Shown here: positions 25,613 through 33,669 of the stretch, one piece after another
Position numbering within the stretch: position 1 is the stretch's first letter
How the letters are laid out: every line of letters starts with the position of its first letter
Source: Roseiarcus sp963709655
GTDB taxonomy: Bacteria; Pseudomonadota; Alphaproteobacteria; Rhizobiales; Beijerinckiaceae
Direction: 5' to 3'
DNA length: 64,000 bases
Assembly: GCA_963709655.1 (NCBI GenBank)
Contig: CAVPXF010000026.1
Coordinates: forward strand, 1-64,000
The notes under the pieces: generated by a model
Seen by the model: only the letters and a program-made list of their open reading frames with translations
Told to the model about the DNA's origin: nothing
Databases searched by the model: none
Made by a program: the position numbers and the translations under genes

Positions 25613-26647
25613 ATGGCCAATGACATTTCCTCCGCCTCACCGCCCGCAACCGCCGACACGCCCGTCGCTGGAAAGCGTCGCCTCCCGCCGGAGCTCAGCA
25701 TCCTCGGTGTCATGATCGGCATGATGCTGCTCTTCGAAGTCCTCGGCTGGATCTTCGTCGGTCAGAGCTTCATCGCCAATCCCCTGCGCCTCAAGATCAT
25801 GATCCTGCAGGAAGCGGAGATCGGCATCATCGCCGTCGGCGTCACGCAGACCATCATCATGGCGGGCATCGACCTCTCGTCCGGCTCGGTTGTCGGCATG
25901 ACAGCGATGGTCGCGGCGAGTCTCGCCCAGGTTGCAGGCTATAGCCACGCCGTCTATCCGAGCCTCACAGGCCTCAACCCGATCATCCCGGTGGCGGTGG
26001 GACTCCTCTGCGGCCTCGGCGTCGGCGTCATCAACGGCTGGCTGATCGCCTACACCAAAATCCCCCCCTTTATCGCGACGCTCGGCATGATGGTGTCGGC
26101 GCGCGGCGTCGCCGACTGGTACACTAACGGCCAGCCGATCGGCAATCTGACCGACTCCTTCGCCGCCATCGGTTCGGGGTGGTGGCCGGTCATCATTTTC
26201 CTCGGCGTCGCCTTCATCTTCCATATCGCGCTGCGCTACACGCGCTACGGCAAGTTCACCTACGCGATCGGCGCAAACCCGCTTGCCGCCCGCGTCTCAG
26301 GTATCAACGTCGAGCGCCACACCGTGGTCGTCTACATGTTCGCGGGCTTGCTCTCGGGCCTGTCGGGCATCGTGCATACGGCGCGGGCGATCAGCGGCCA
26401 GGCCGGCGTTGGCGTCGGCTTCGAGCTGGACGCGATTGCGGCCGCGGTCATTGGCGGCACCTCGCTCTCGGGCGGCGTCGGGCGCATGACGGGCACTGTT
26501 ATCGGCGCGGTCATCCTCGGCATTCTGACCTCGGGCTTCACCTTCCTCAACGTCGACGCGCACTACCAGGAAATCATCAAGGGAGGCGTCATCATCGCCG
26601 CGGTGGTCGCCGATCAGTACCGGCAGCGACGGCGGAAGTCGGTGTAA
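25613..26647 (+). CDS. iatP: Inositol/sugar ABC transporter permease
   Basis: A 344-residue CUT2-family permease with about nine hydrophobic segments. TIIMAGIDLSSGSVVGMTAMV and AIAAAVIGGTSLSGGVGRMTG are the family's hallmark segments. It makes the inner-membrane channel as a homodimer with IatA. The substrate is inferred from the iol genes on both sides. Confidence 0.9.
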   Translation: MANDISSASPPATADTPVAGKRRLPPELSILGVMIGMMLLFEVLGWIFVGQSFIANPLRLKIMILQEAEIGIIAVGVTQTIIMAGIDLSSGSVVGMTAMVAASLAQVAGYSHAVYPSLTGLNPIIPVAVGLLCGLGVGVINGWLIAYTKIPPFIATLGMMVSARGVADWYTNGQPIGNLTDSFAAIGSGWWPVIIFLGVAFIFHIALRYTRYGKFTYAIGANPLAARVSGINVERHTVVVYMFAGLLSGLSGIVHTARAISGQAGVGVGFELDAIAAAVIGGTSLSGGVGRMTGTVIGAVILGILTSGFTFLNVDAHYQEIIKGGVIIAAVVADQYRQRRRKSV

Positions 26648-26765
26648 GCGAAAGAGACTGCATCTTTCTTTCGAGGCGATATGTTGGTCGCTGGCGCCCC
26701 CTCAAGCTCGGCCTGCCAGGGCGAATATGGAGACGCGCTGCCGGCTAGCGCGATGGAGACTGAAC

Positions 26766-27665
26766 ATGACCATTCGCATCGGTGCCAACCCAATCGGTTG
26801 GACGAACGACGATTTGCAGGAGATCGGCGGCGAGACGTCGCTCGAAACCTGCCTTGCCGAGGCCAAAGAAGCGGGCGTCGTCGGCATGGAAAAGGGCCAC
26901 AAGATGCCATCCGACGGGCTCGCGCTGAAGGACAAGCTCGCCGAATTCGGAATGGTGTTTGTCGGCGGCTGGTACTCGACCGAATTGCTCAAGCGTTCGG
27001 CCCGCGAAGAGTTCGACGCGGCGCAAGCCCATATCGCCATGACGAAGGGCGCGGGCGCCGACGTCGTCGTCGTCGCCGAGACATCGAACTGCATCCATGG
27101 CGATCGTTCGCGTCCGTTGTCGGAGCGCCCGCGGCTCGGAAAAGGTGACTGGGTCGGCTTCGGAGCGAAGATGACCGAATTCGCCGAACGTGTCGCCGGC
27201 GAGGGGCTAAAGCTCTGTTACCATCACCACATGGGCACGATCATCCAGTCGGAGCGGGACATCGACGCCTTCATGGCCCACACCAAGCCGCCCGTGCACC
27301 TGCTGCTCGACACGGGGCACGCCCGTTGGGGCGGCTCGGATCCGGCGGCGCTGGCGAGCGCTTATCGGGCGCGCATCGGCCACGTGCACTGCAAGGACGT
27401 GCGCGAGCCCCAGATGCGTCAATCGAACGCGGGCGACTGGAGCTTCCTCGACTCGATCCTCGGCATGGGCGAGGATCTCGGCGTCTACACCGTGCCGGGC
27501 GACGGGATGATCGATTACGTCGAAGTCTTTCGGGCGCTCAAGGGCTATTCCGGGTGGGTGGTGCTCGAGGCCGAACAGGATCCGAAAAAGGCTCCGGCCC
27601 TTCGATACGCAAAGAAGGGCGTCGCCGAGATTGAATCGACGCTGAAGGAGGCGGGGCTGGCATAA
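26766..27665 (+). CDS. iolE: Inosose (2-keto-myo-inositol) dehydratase
   Basis: A 299-residue TIM barrel starting MTIRIGANPIGWTNDDLQ. IolE markers are IGWTNDD, SLETCLAEA, LCYHHHMGT, HLLLDTGHA, HCKDVREPQMRQ and VYTVPGDGMIDY. It dehydrates scyllo-inosose to the trihydroxycyclohexane-dione used by IolD. The ATG at 26766 is preferred to an earlier in-frame start because it begins the fold. It sits 118 bases after the importer, so import and the second catabolic step may share a transcript. Confidence 0.95.
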   Translation: MTIRIGANPIGWTNDDLQEIGGETSLETCLAEAKEAGVVGMEKGHKMPSDGLALKDKLAEFGMVFVGGWYSTELLKRSAREEFDAAQAHIAMTKGAGADVVVVAETSNCIHGDRSRPLSERPRLGKGDWVGFGAKMTEFAERVAGEGLKLCYHHHMGTIIQSERDIDAFMAHTKPPVHLLLDTGHARWGGSDPAALASAYRARIGHVHCKDVREPQMRQSNAGDWSFLDSILGMGEDLGVYTVPGDGMIDYVEVFRALKGYSGWVVLEAEQDPKKAPALRYAKKGVAEIESTLKEAGLA

Positions 27666-27742
27666 GGGACCAGATGACCGGCGCCGGCTCTAGGCTCGTT
27701 GCAAACGCGGGATTTTTGCGGGGACGTGCAGGAGCAAGCGAC

Positions 27743-27910
27743 ATGCGCATCGGCCTCGTTGGATATGGCGCCGGGGGGCGGCATTTCCATGCCGCCTTCA
27801 TTGTGGCGGCGAAAGGGGTGGAACTGGCGAGCGTCGTCGCTCGTGCGACGCGGACGGTGGCCAAGGGCGAGGCCGACTTGCCGGCGGTTCCGATCTATCC
27901 GAGTCTTTAG
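27743..27910 (+). pseudogene. Gfo/Idh-family oxidoreductase, N-terminal fragment
   Basis: Fifty-five codons from ATG 27743 after a GGAG site. MRIGLVGYGAGGRHFHAAFI is a nucleotide-binding loop, followed by VELASVVARATRTVAK and a second strand ending VPIYPSL before a TAG. A full protein would have about 300 more residues. The homology stops where repeat-rich DNA begins. The order iolE then broken Gfo/Idh mirrors the left locus. Confidence 0.65.
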
Positions 27911-27944
27911 GCGCTCAGCAAAATAAGTGCGCCAAATTCCCCCG

Positions 27945-28070
27945 CCGTCGTTGCGAGCCGAAGGCGAAGCCATCCATGCCGCAGGGCGAGGGCTGCGGCA
28001 TGGATTGCGTCGTCCCCCCGGGCTCTTCGACCCGGGGGTCGCTCCTCGCAATGACGGTCGAGGGTTGTTT
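27945..28070. repeat. Extragenic palindromic repeat with two hairpins
   Basis: The stretch opens with CGTCGTTGCGAGCCGAAGGC and closes with CCTCGCAATGACGG. Between them lie CCATGCCGCAG/CTGCGGCATGG and CCCCCGGG/CCCGGGGG hairpins. It is a relative of the long palindrome at 39838-39928 (TCATTGCGAG...AAGCAATCCAG), an extragenic repeat type common in alphaproteobacteria. Confidence 0.6.
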
Positions 28071-28089
28071 GAATTGCTTCACGCGCGCT

Positions 28090-29547
28090 TTAGCAGGCGG
28101 TCATGCCGTTCGGCGTCCTCCGGGCGTTGACGAACTTCAAGCCGGTCGACGTCAAAATCGGCATGCGAATGACCGGGAATTCGGCAGGCGCCGCGGGCGC
28201 CGCCTCGGAGGGCTCGCTTTTTCCGGGCGCGGAATCAATCTTTTCAGGGGCTTGGAGCGGGAATTCCGGGCGCGAAAATTCCGGGCGATCCTCGGGCCGA
28301 GGCGGCGAGGCGCCGTGCTCAGTCGCATGGCCCTCGCCGTCATCGCGAGCCTCGGTGGGGCGTGGCGATCCAGAGGCCGCACGGCGTTCGACGTCCGGCC
28401 GGATCGCCGTGTCCAGCCGGATCATTCCCGGGTCACGGCCCGGGAACCGCGAGTCGCTCGCGACGACGAGCGTGCCGGCAAGCGCTTCAGGCTCCACGCG
28501 CCCGGGCGCGGAATCAATCTTTTCAGCGGCTTGCGGAGAGAATTCCGGGCGATGGTCGGGCCGGGGAGGAGTCGAGACGCCCGGCCCGGTCGCATGGCCG
28601 TCACCGTCGTCGCGAGCCCCGCAGGGGCGCGGCGATCCAGAGGCCGCAGGGCGTTCGACGGCCGGCTCGGTCGCCGCGTCCCCCTGGGGGCTCCTCGCGG
28701 CGCCGGCCGCTCGGGCAAGCGCTTCAGCCTCGAATGGCCCGGGCACGGAATCAATCCTTTCAATGGCTTGCAGCTGAAATCCCGGGCGACCGTCGCCGGC
28801 GGAGGCGCCGACGTGTCCCTTCTCCCCGTTCACGGGGAGAAGGCTAGGATGAGGGGCTGGGTGAGATTCGGCGGCCAATCGCCCAGGCCCCTCACCCCGA
28901 CCCTCTCCCCGCGATCCCCGGGTCAAGAGCCCGGGGAGGGCGAGGGGGTTCTGCGTCGCCGGGCTCGTCTCGATTTCTCCGGGCGCGGAATCAATCTTTT
29001 CAATGGCTTCCGGCGGATTTTCCGGGCGCGCGTCCGCCCCCGCGAGCGCAAGATCCTCATCGTCCGCCGCCGCCCATTCGGCCCGGCAGACGAACGCCCC
29101 GCCATAGGCGACGGTCGCTTCGTCGGGCGCAGCGAGCGCGTCCGGCTCGAAGCGGCGCCGGCCGGCGACGGCGGAAAGCCCATGATAGCGGTCGAGCTCG
29201 CGCACGATTTTGACCACCTGGTCGACCGCCTTGAGGTTGGTCAGCGACATGGCGCTGTAGGCGACCAGCAGCGCCTCGTTGAGCCGGCTCACCTGGATCG
29301 CGACGAATTCCTTCGGCGGATGCGGCATGCGGCGGTCGAGGATGTCTCGGACCACGGCGTGCATGCGCTTCTCGCTCAACCCCACCTGCGCCGCGATCTC
29401 GGCCACCGCCACGCCGCGATTGAGGTATTCGACGATGCGCTGTTCCCGCTTGAATTTCGCCAGCCGCGCGGCGCGCGGGTCGGCAGGCCGAGGCGAGGGG
29501 GCGGCGGAAAGGGGGGCGTCGAGAGAGGCGAACACGGGGGTCTCCAT
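28090..29547 (-). CDS. Hypothetical protein with HTH-like N-terminus and translated genomic repeats
   Basis: 485 residues from the ATG at 29547. Residues about 25-135 look conserved and helical. They contain an HTH-like element (VAVAEIAAQVGLSEKRMHAV) and a long helical stretch (AMSLTNLKAVDQVVKIVREL). The remaining 330 residues are low-complexity. They hold four copies of a peptide of form xxAxEKIDSAPGxxE, two copies of GSPRPxxARDDGxGHAT and a stretch that translates a hairpin repeat (GEKGH region). All match genomic repeat DNA inserted without breaking the frame. The C-terminal PVIRMPILTSTGLKFVNAR again looks like ordinary protein. The function is unknown; a regulator is possible from the HTH. 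Confidence 0.65.
   Translation of the reverse strand: METPVFASLDAPLSAAPSPRPADPRAARLAKFKREQRIVEYLNRGVAVAEIAAQVGLSEKRMHAVVRDILDRRMPHPPKEFVAIQVSRLNEALLVAYSAMSLTNLKAVDQVVKIVRELDRYHGLSAVAGRRRFEPDALAAPDEATVAYGGAFVCRAEWAAADDEDLALAGADARPENPPEAIEKIDSAPGEIETSPATQNPLALPGLLTRGSRGEGRGEGPGRLAAESHPAPHPSLLPVNGEKGHVGASAGDGRPGFQLQAIERIDSVPGPFEAEALARAAGAARSPQGDAATEPAVERPAASGSPRPCGARDDGDGHATGPGVSTPPRPDHRPEFSPQAAEKIDSAPGRVEPEALAGTLVVASDSRFPGRDPGMIRLDTAIRPDVERRAASGSPRPTEARDDGEGHATEHGASPPRPEDRPEFSRPEFPLQAPEKIDSAPGKSEPSEAAPAAPAEFPVIRMPILTSTGLKFVNARRTPNGMTAC
28221..29028. repeat. Dispersed 52-bp repeat, subfamily A (four copies, in frame in a gene)
   Basis: Copies lie at 28221-28272, 28500-28551, 28737-28788 and 28977-29028. 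Each has CCGGGC ends, the core GGAATCAATCnTTTCA and a GGCTT block. On the minus strand each is read in the same frame as AxEKIDSAPG (one copy AIERIDSVPG). The CGCAAGCC/TGAAA half is shared with subfamily B at 55303-55810, but the other half differs. Confidence 0.85.
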
Positions 29548-30611
29548 TGCGAGGGTCGGTGAGAACAAAAGGAGAACACAAAACTCCACGCAAGGCAAGG
29601 AATTGTTGCATGTCCGGAGCGGCAATCGGATGATCCGCCAGCCTGGGGACGCAGGCACTGCGCGAGGGGCGGGCGGTCGCCGAAAGTGTCAATGCGCCTC
29701 GATGCCGGCGTTCAGGACGGGCTCTCGACCGATGGGGCGCTGGCTCCCTTCTCCCGTCGGCAGAAGGGCAGGGATGAGGGGTTTACGCCCAAATTATTGA
29801 GGCGCAGTCCCCTCATCCGGCCCCCCGGATCAAGTCCGAGGGCCGCGCCACCCTCGGGTCAAGCCCGAGTGCAGGCTCTTCTCCCGATGGGAGAAGGGGA
29901 GCCGCAATTTCCGCCGCTCCGCCGATCACTGCCGGGGTCCGCTCCCGCGCGCCGCCCATTGACGACATCGCGCGTCGGTTACGGTGACCTGCCTCTAAAT
30001 CGCTTTTGAGGAGCGGCTGGTATCGCCTTCAGCTTGCACGGCGGGCTCTCGACCGATCGGCGCTGGCTCCCTTCTCCCGTTGCTCCGAACGCGTTGACAA
30101 TCGGGGTCAAGGAAATCCGGGTGGTACAGTCCGACGATATTCGTAATCGTAGGCGCCCCGAGCTGAGGAGTTAGCTCTCACCGGACCGAATCATCCGGGC
30201 AAGTCGGATGACCTTGCCCGGCATGGCGATGGACCACGGCATTTCGCCGCCGCCATCGAGGGTTGTTCGTATTTCACAGGTCAGCGGTAGTTTGGAACGC
30301 GTCGCCGCCCCTCAAGCCGATCAAGCCCACGTTGCCTTGATGCAAAATAGGCCGCAAATGGACCCATGCGCGGCTTCATCGCCCGAATGTGTTCTCTCGG
30401 TCTGAAAAAGAAAGCTTGACCGCGCCACCTTTCAAAACGTCGGTAGCCGCCCTCGAATAAAGGGGCCAACACCCCCATTACTTCTTCAGTTCGAACGACT
30501 TTTCTCAGAACGAGAAACACATTTGGGAGTTTAGGAATCGCTCTTGTCAGGCGCCGGACTTCGCCGCTCGTCGCCTTGAACTGCCGCGCTTTGCGGCACG
30601 GCGCCGTGGGT
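29548..30611. other. Intergenic repeat-bearing region without a supported gene
   Basis: About 1.06 kb. It contains a 40-bp direct repeat (29716-29757 and 30042-30080, GGGCTCTCGACCGAT then CTGGCTCCCTTCTCCC) and a CTTCTCCCGATGGGAGAAG hairpin near 29877-29896. AGTCCGAGGG- and AAGCCCGAGTG-type units near 29840-29870 are typical extragenic repeats. Short open frames have no ribosome site and no recognisable motif. Confidence 0.55.
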
Positions 30612-31130
30612 TCTACTGCCTACCGTCGAGTTTTGAAGCGATCTTGCGTAGGTTCGGCCTGTAATATTTCTTGAGGACCTGGAGAGACCTCCAGCCACCC
30701 TGCTCGGCGAGTGCGACGATGTCGAGACCGCGGTCGCCAGCCATACGCGAGGCGCCTTCGGAGCGCTGGTCGTGGAAGGTCAGATCCCTGATGCCAACCC
30801 TTTTGCAAGCGGCGCAGAAGTTCCGGGAGATGCTGTCAGCCTATTCGAGAACACGGGACCGCACCGAGCCGGAAAAAGCTCGCGCAGGATCTCGACGGCG
30901 CGCAACGACAAGGCAATCGTTCGTTCCCGATAGATCCGTCGACCGATTTCACCCCCCCCCAGGTTGGCGGTGCGACCTTCGAGGTCGACCTCCTCGCGGC
31001 GCAGGAGGTCGACGATCTCGCCGCGGCGACAGGCCGTCTCCCAAGCGAGGTCGACGATCGCAGCGAGCGGCTTGCAGCGGCTGTCCCGGCAGGCCGCGAG
31101 CAGGCGGTCCTGCTCGTCGCCGCGGCCCTT
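30612..31130 (-). pseudogene. Tyrosine recombinase/integrase, multiply frameshifted C-terminal half
   Basis: Read on the minus strand from about 31130, the first frame has LAAIVDLAWETACRRGEIVD, the box I region with the catalytic Arg. A shift in the run of eight Gs near 30952 moves to EIGRRIYRERTIALSLRAVE. A second shift leads to RDLTFHDQRSEGASRMA (HxxR box), then ALAEQGGWRSLQVLKKYYRP, which bears the Tyr nucleophile, and a stop at 30612. All catalytic residues survive in pieces, so the gene died by frameshifts. It lies near tRNA-Ile2 and is probably the integrase of a lost integrative element. Confidence 0.72.
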
Positions 31131-31298
31131 CCTCCATCTTGCCGCCTTCGCGCTGGAAGAAGATGTCCAGATACTCCATCTCCGCCTTCAGACATGCGGC
31201 CATGAAGCGGTCGAAGTAAGGAGCGCTTCGCGTCAGGGGAACGCCCAGGCGCCGAATCCTGCTCTGTGCGAGGCGCAAGCCTGCAATGACGACTGATA

Positions 31299-32437
31299 TA
31301 GCGGCGTCACGCGAGGATCCGAAAATCCCTCGGGTCGATGACGCGGAAATTGTCGGTGATGGTTGACGAGAACTCGTCGAACCGCTGAGGCACGGTTTCA
31401 CGCAGGAAACCGAGCACGGCTTCGGCGAAGTCGCGGAATTTGGCGTAGCATCTGTTGTGGGTGACGTTCTCGTGCATCACCTTCCACAGCCGCTCGATCG
31501 GGTTGAGATGCGGACAGTATGACGGCACGAAGTGCAGGACGATGCGCCTGCCTGGCTGTTGCAGCCAGCCCTGGACGACTTTGGCGTGGTGGTAGCGGGC
31601 GTTGTCGAGGAAAACATGGATGCGGCTCATCGTTGAATGGGAGCGCTCCAGCGCCTCGAACAAGGCGATCGTGCTTGCCGCGTCGACGGTCTGGACATCC
31701 ATGATGCTGGTCCGTCCGGTCTCCAGGTCGATCGCGCCGTGCAGGTTCAGCCGGTCGCGTCCGGAGGCCGCGGGAAGTGCGCAGCGCTGTCCGCGCGGCA
31801 GCCAGCGTCCAGCGGGCTTGGCCTGGTGGGTCGGATGGACGGCGTCGACGTAGACGACCGTCTCGTCCGGGCCGAGCGAGTTGCGCAAGTCCTCATGCGC
31901 GTCGATAAACTTTTGCTGGGTCTCCACGTCGATCTTGCCGGGCACGGATTCCGGCTTCTTCCAGTCGAATCCGATGCGGTTCATCAGCTTGATCAGTCCG
32001 GAGCGGCCATAGTCGAACCCGAACCGATCCAGGATGAATTGCCCGATTTCGGTGGTCGACGTCGGCAGCGCCTCCGTCGCCCAAGCGCGCAATTCGTCGA
32101 TCTGGAGGGGCGACAGCCGCCCGGTTCCGCCCTTCAGGTCGAACAGGACGATCGCCTCGACGCCGCCTTCCTGGAATTCCTTGAGCCAGATGCGGATGGT
32201 CGAGTTGTCGAGGAACAGCGCTTCGGCAATCGCGGCAAAGGACCAGCCCTTGTCGAGCAGAAGGATGGCGTTCGCCCGGCGGACGATGCGATGCTCCTCC
32301 AGCCCGTCCCTGACGATCTTCACCAGGTCGGCCCGATCCGCTCCGCTGAGGAAATTGCAATTCGTCTTCACCAGACGACTGGAATCGATCCCGCTGATTC
32401 GGTCAAACGATTTTCGGATGGGCGCGGAATCCCGCTA
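31299..32437. mobile_element. IS630-family insertion sequence
   Basis: An element of about 1.14 kb flanked by TA dinucleotides (31297-31298 and 32438-32439), the usual IS630 target duplication. Both ends begin TAGCGG and share ATCCGAAAATC at the same offset, about 20 bases in; the bases between differ, so the inverted repeats are imperfect. It contains one intact transposase gene. Confidence 0.8.
31307..32371 (-). CDS. IS630-family transposase
   Basis: 354 residues, intact. The N-terminal HTH (WSFAAIAEALFLDNSTIRIW) binds the ends. The C-terminal DDE domain shows Asp in VVYVDAVHPTH, Asp in VFLDNARYHHAK and Glu in CPHLNPIERLWKVMHEN. The length is normal and the single frame fills the element. 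Confidence 0.93.
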   Translation of the reverse strand: MKTNCNFLSGADRADLVKIVRDGLEEHRIVRRANAILLLDKGWSFAAIAEALFLDNSTIRIWLKEFQEGGVEAIVLFDLKGGTGRLSPLQIDELRAWATEALPTSTTEIGQFILDRFGFDYGRSGLIKLMNRIGFDWKKPESVPGKIDVETQQKFIDAHEDLRNSLGPDETVVYVDAVHPTHQAKPAGRWLPRGQRCALPAASGRDRLNLHGAIDLETGRTSIMDVQTVDAASTIALFEALERSHSTMSRIHVFLDNARYHHAKVVQGWLQQPGRRIVLHFVPSYCPHLNPIERLWKVMHENVTHNRCYAKFRDFAEAVLGFLRETVPQRFDEFSSTITDNFRVIDPRDFRILA

Positions 32438-32480
32438 TAAGATTGTTTTTTCTGACGATTTCGCCGTTCGCGAGACGCCC

Positions 32481-32556
32481 TGGTGGGCCGGGCAGGACTC
32501 GAACCTGCAACCAGACCGTTATGAGCGGCCGGCTCTAACCATTGAGCTACCGGCCC
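32481..32556 (-). tRNA. tRNA-Ile2 (anticodon CAT, lysidine type)
   Basis: A 76-base cloverleaf on the minus strand with encoded CCA. The acceptor stem is GGGCCGG paired with CCGGCCC, the D-arm is GCTC..GAGC, and the anticodon stem-loop is GGCCG-CTCATAA-CGGTC. The T-arm is AGGTTCGAGTCCT. The CTCATAA loop and overall form match the AUA-reading isoleucine tRNA (C34 changed to lysidine by TilS) rather than Met tRNAs. It lies between rimM and the IS630 element. Confidence 0.88.
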
Positions 32557-32655
32557 GCAGAGGGGCGCGCCTCGCCGGCATAAAGCGCAAATCGTTCGAG
32601 GACGCAATGCCGCGGCGCATTCCGGAAACAGGAGCGCGGCGCTCGAGCAAAGTGA

Positions 32656-33180
32656 TCAGCGATCCCCGTCGATCTCCTCCGGCGGCTCCACCACGATTCG
32701 CCCGGCGCTGAAATCGATCGTTGGGACGACCGTCTTCGTGAATGGCAGCAACAGAGCCTCTCCGCCGCCCTCGGGGGCGATTTCCAGGATGTCTCCCGCT
32801 CCGTAGTTCACAATGGCGGCGACATGACCGAGCCTGCGGCCATCGCCGGTCGCCGCGAGAAGCCCAACCAGATCGTCGCAGTAGAATTCGTCCTCGCTCG
32901 CCTCGGGCAACTGGTCGCGGCGGGCGAAAAGCTCGACGCCGGTCAGCGCGGACGCCTCCTCCCGCGTCTCGACGCCCTTCACTTTCACAACCAGCATATC
33001 GTCTTTGAGCGAACGCAGTCGCTCGAACACGAACGCCTGGCCGCGTGACGAATCCGTCAGCGGCCGGTAGCAACTGATCGCCTGCGGGTCGCTGGTGTAG
33101 GACTGCAGGCGAACCTCGCCACGCACGCCCTGCGCCGCGCCAAACCGGCCGACGAGAACGAGCCGGTCGCGCGCGCGCAA
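32656..33180 (-). CDS. rimM: Ribosome maturation factor RimM
   Basis: 174 residues. The N-terminal beta-barrel has LVLVGRFGAAQGVRGEVRLQ. The C-terminal PRC-barrel has EFYCDDLVGLLA and LLLPFTKTVVPTID. It helps mature the 30S head with S19. Translation starts at TTG, ten bases after GGAGG. It follows rpsP by 18 bases. trmD and rplS, which usually come next, are absent: a tRNA and mobile DNA occupy the place. Confidence 0.94.
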   Translation of the reverse strand: MRARDRLVLVGRFGAAQGVRGEVRLQSYTSDPQAISCYRPLTDSSRGQAFVFERLRSLKDDMLVVKVKGVETREEASALTGVELFARRDQLPEASEDEFYCDDLVGLLAATGDGRRLGHVAAIVNYGAGDILEIAPEGGGEALLLPFTKTVVPTIDFSAGRIVVEPPEEIDGDR

Positions 33181-33198
33181 AGGGCGGACGCCTCCGAA

Positions 33199-33561
33199 TT
33201 ACGCAGCCGAAGCTTCCGCAGCCTTGGCGGCGGCGGCTTCCGCGGCCGCCTGCCGCTCCTGCGCCTTTTTCTTCGGCTTGGCCTTCTCCGGGTTCATGCG
33301 CGCATCGCGCTTGGCGATGCCAAGGCTGTCGAGCAGGCGCAGGACGCGGTCGGTCGGCTGGGCGCCCTTGGCGAGCCAGCTCTTCGCCTTTTCCTGGTCG
33401 AGCACCAGCCGGGATTCGTCCTCCTTGGCCTTCAGCGGGTCGAAGGTGCCGATCTTCTCGACGAAGCGGCCGTCGCGCGGCATGCGCGCGTCGGCGACCA
33501 CGATGCGGTAAAACGGCCGCTTCTTGGCGCCGGCCCGGGACAGGCGGATTTTCAGGGACAT
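33199..33561 (-). CDS. rpsP: 30S ribosomal protein S16
   Basis: 120 residues starting MSLKIRLSRAGAKKRPFYRI, the unmistakable S16 N-terminus, with VVADARMPRDGRF and KIGTFDP following. The Ala/Lys-rich tail (about residues 95-120) is typical of alphaproteobacterial S16. It lies between ffh and rimM in the usual order. Confidence 0.98.
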   Translation of the reverse strand: MSLKIRLSRAGAKKRPFYRIVVADARMPRDGRFVEKIGTFDPLKAKEDESRLVLDQEKAKSWLAKGAQPTDRVLRLLDSLGIAKRDARMNPEKAKPKKKAQERQAAAEAAAAKAAEASAA

Positions 33562-33669
33562 TCGCGTTTTCCTTTCAAAGTCGATTGCGGTTTGAGTTTG
33601 GTTGGTTTTCGAGCGGCCCGAGCGTTTCCCGCCCTCGGGAAGCCAAGGCCAGGCAGGCCGTGCGCAGGT

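Noticed and set aside
26648..26765. A CGAAAG...CTTTCG dyad between iatP and iolE as a terminator
   Set aside because: The stem is short with a long loop and there is no T-run, so no terminator is claimed.
28221..29028. A CRISPR-like array suggested by four evenly sized repeats
   Set aside because: The spacing between units is irregular (roughly 185-230 bases), the units lie in a coding frame and no cas genes are near.
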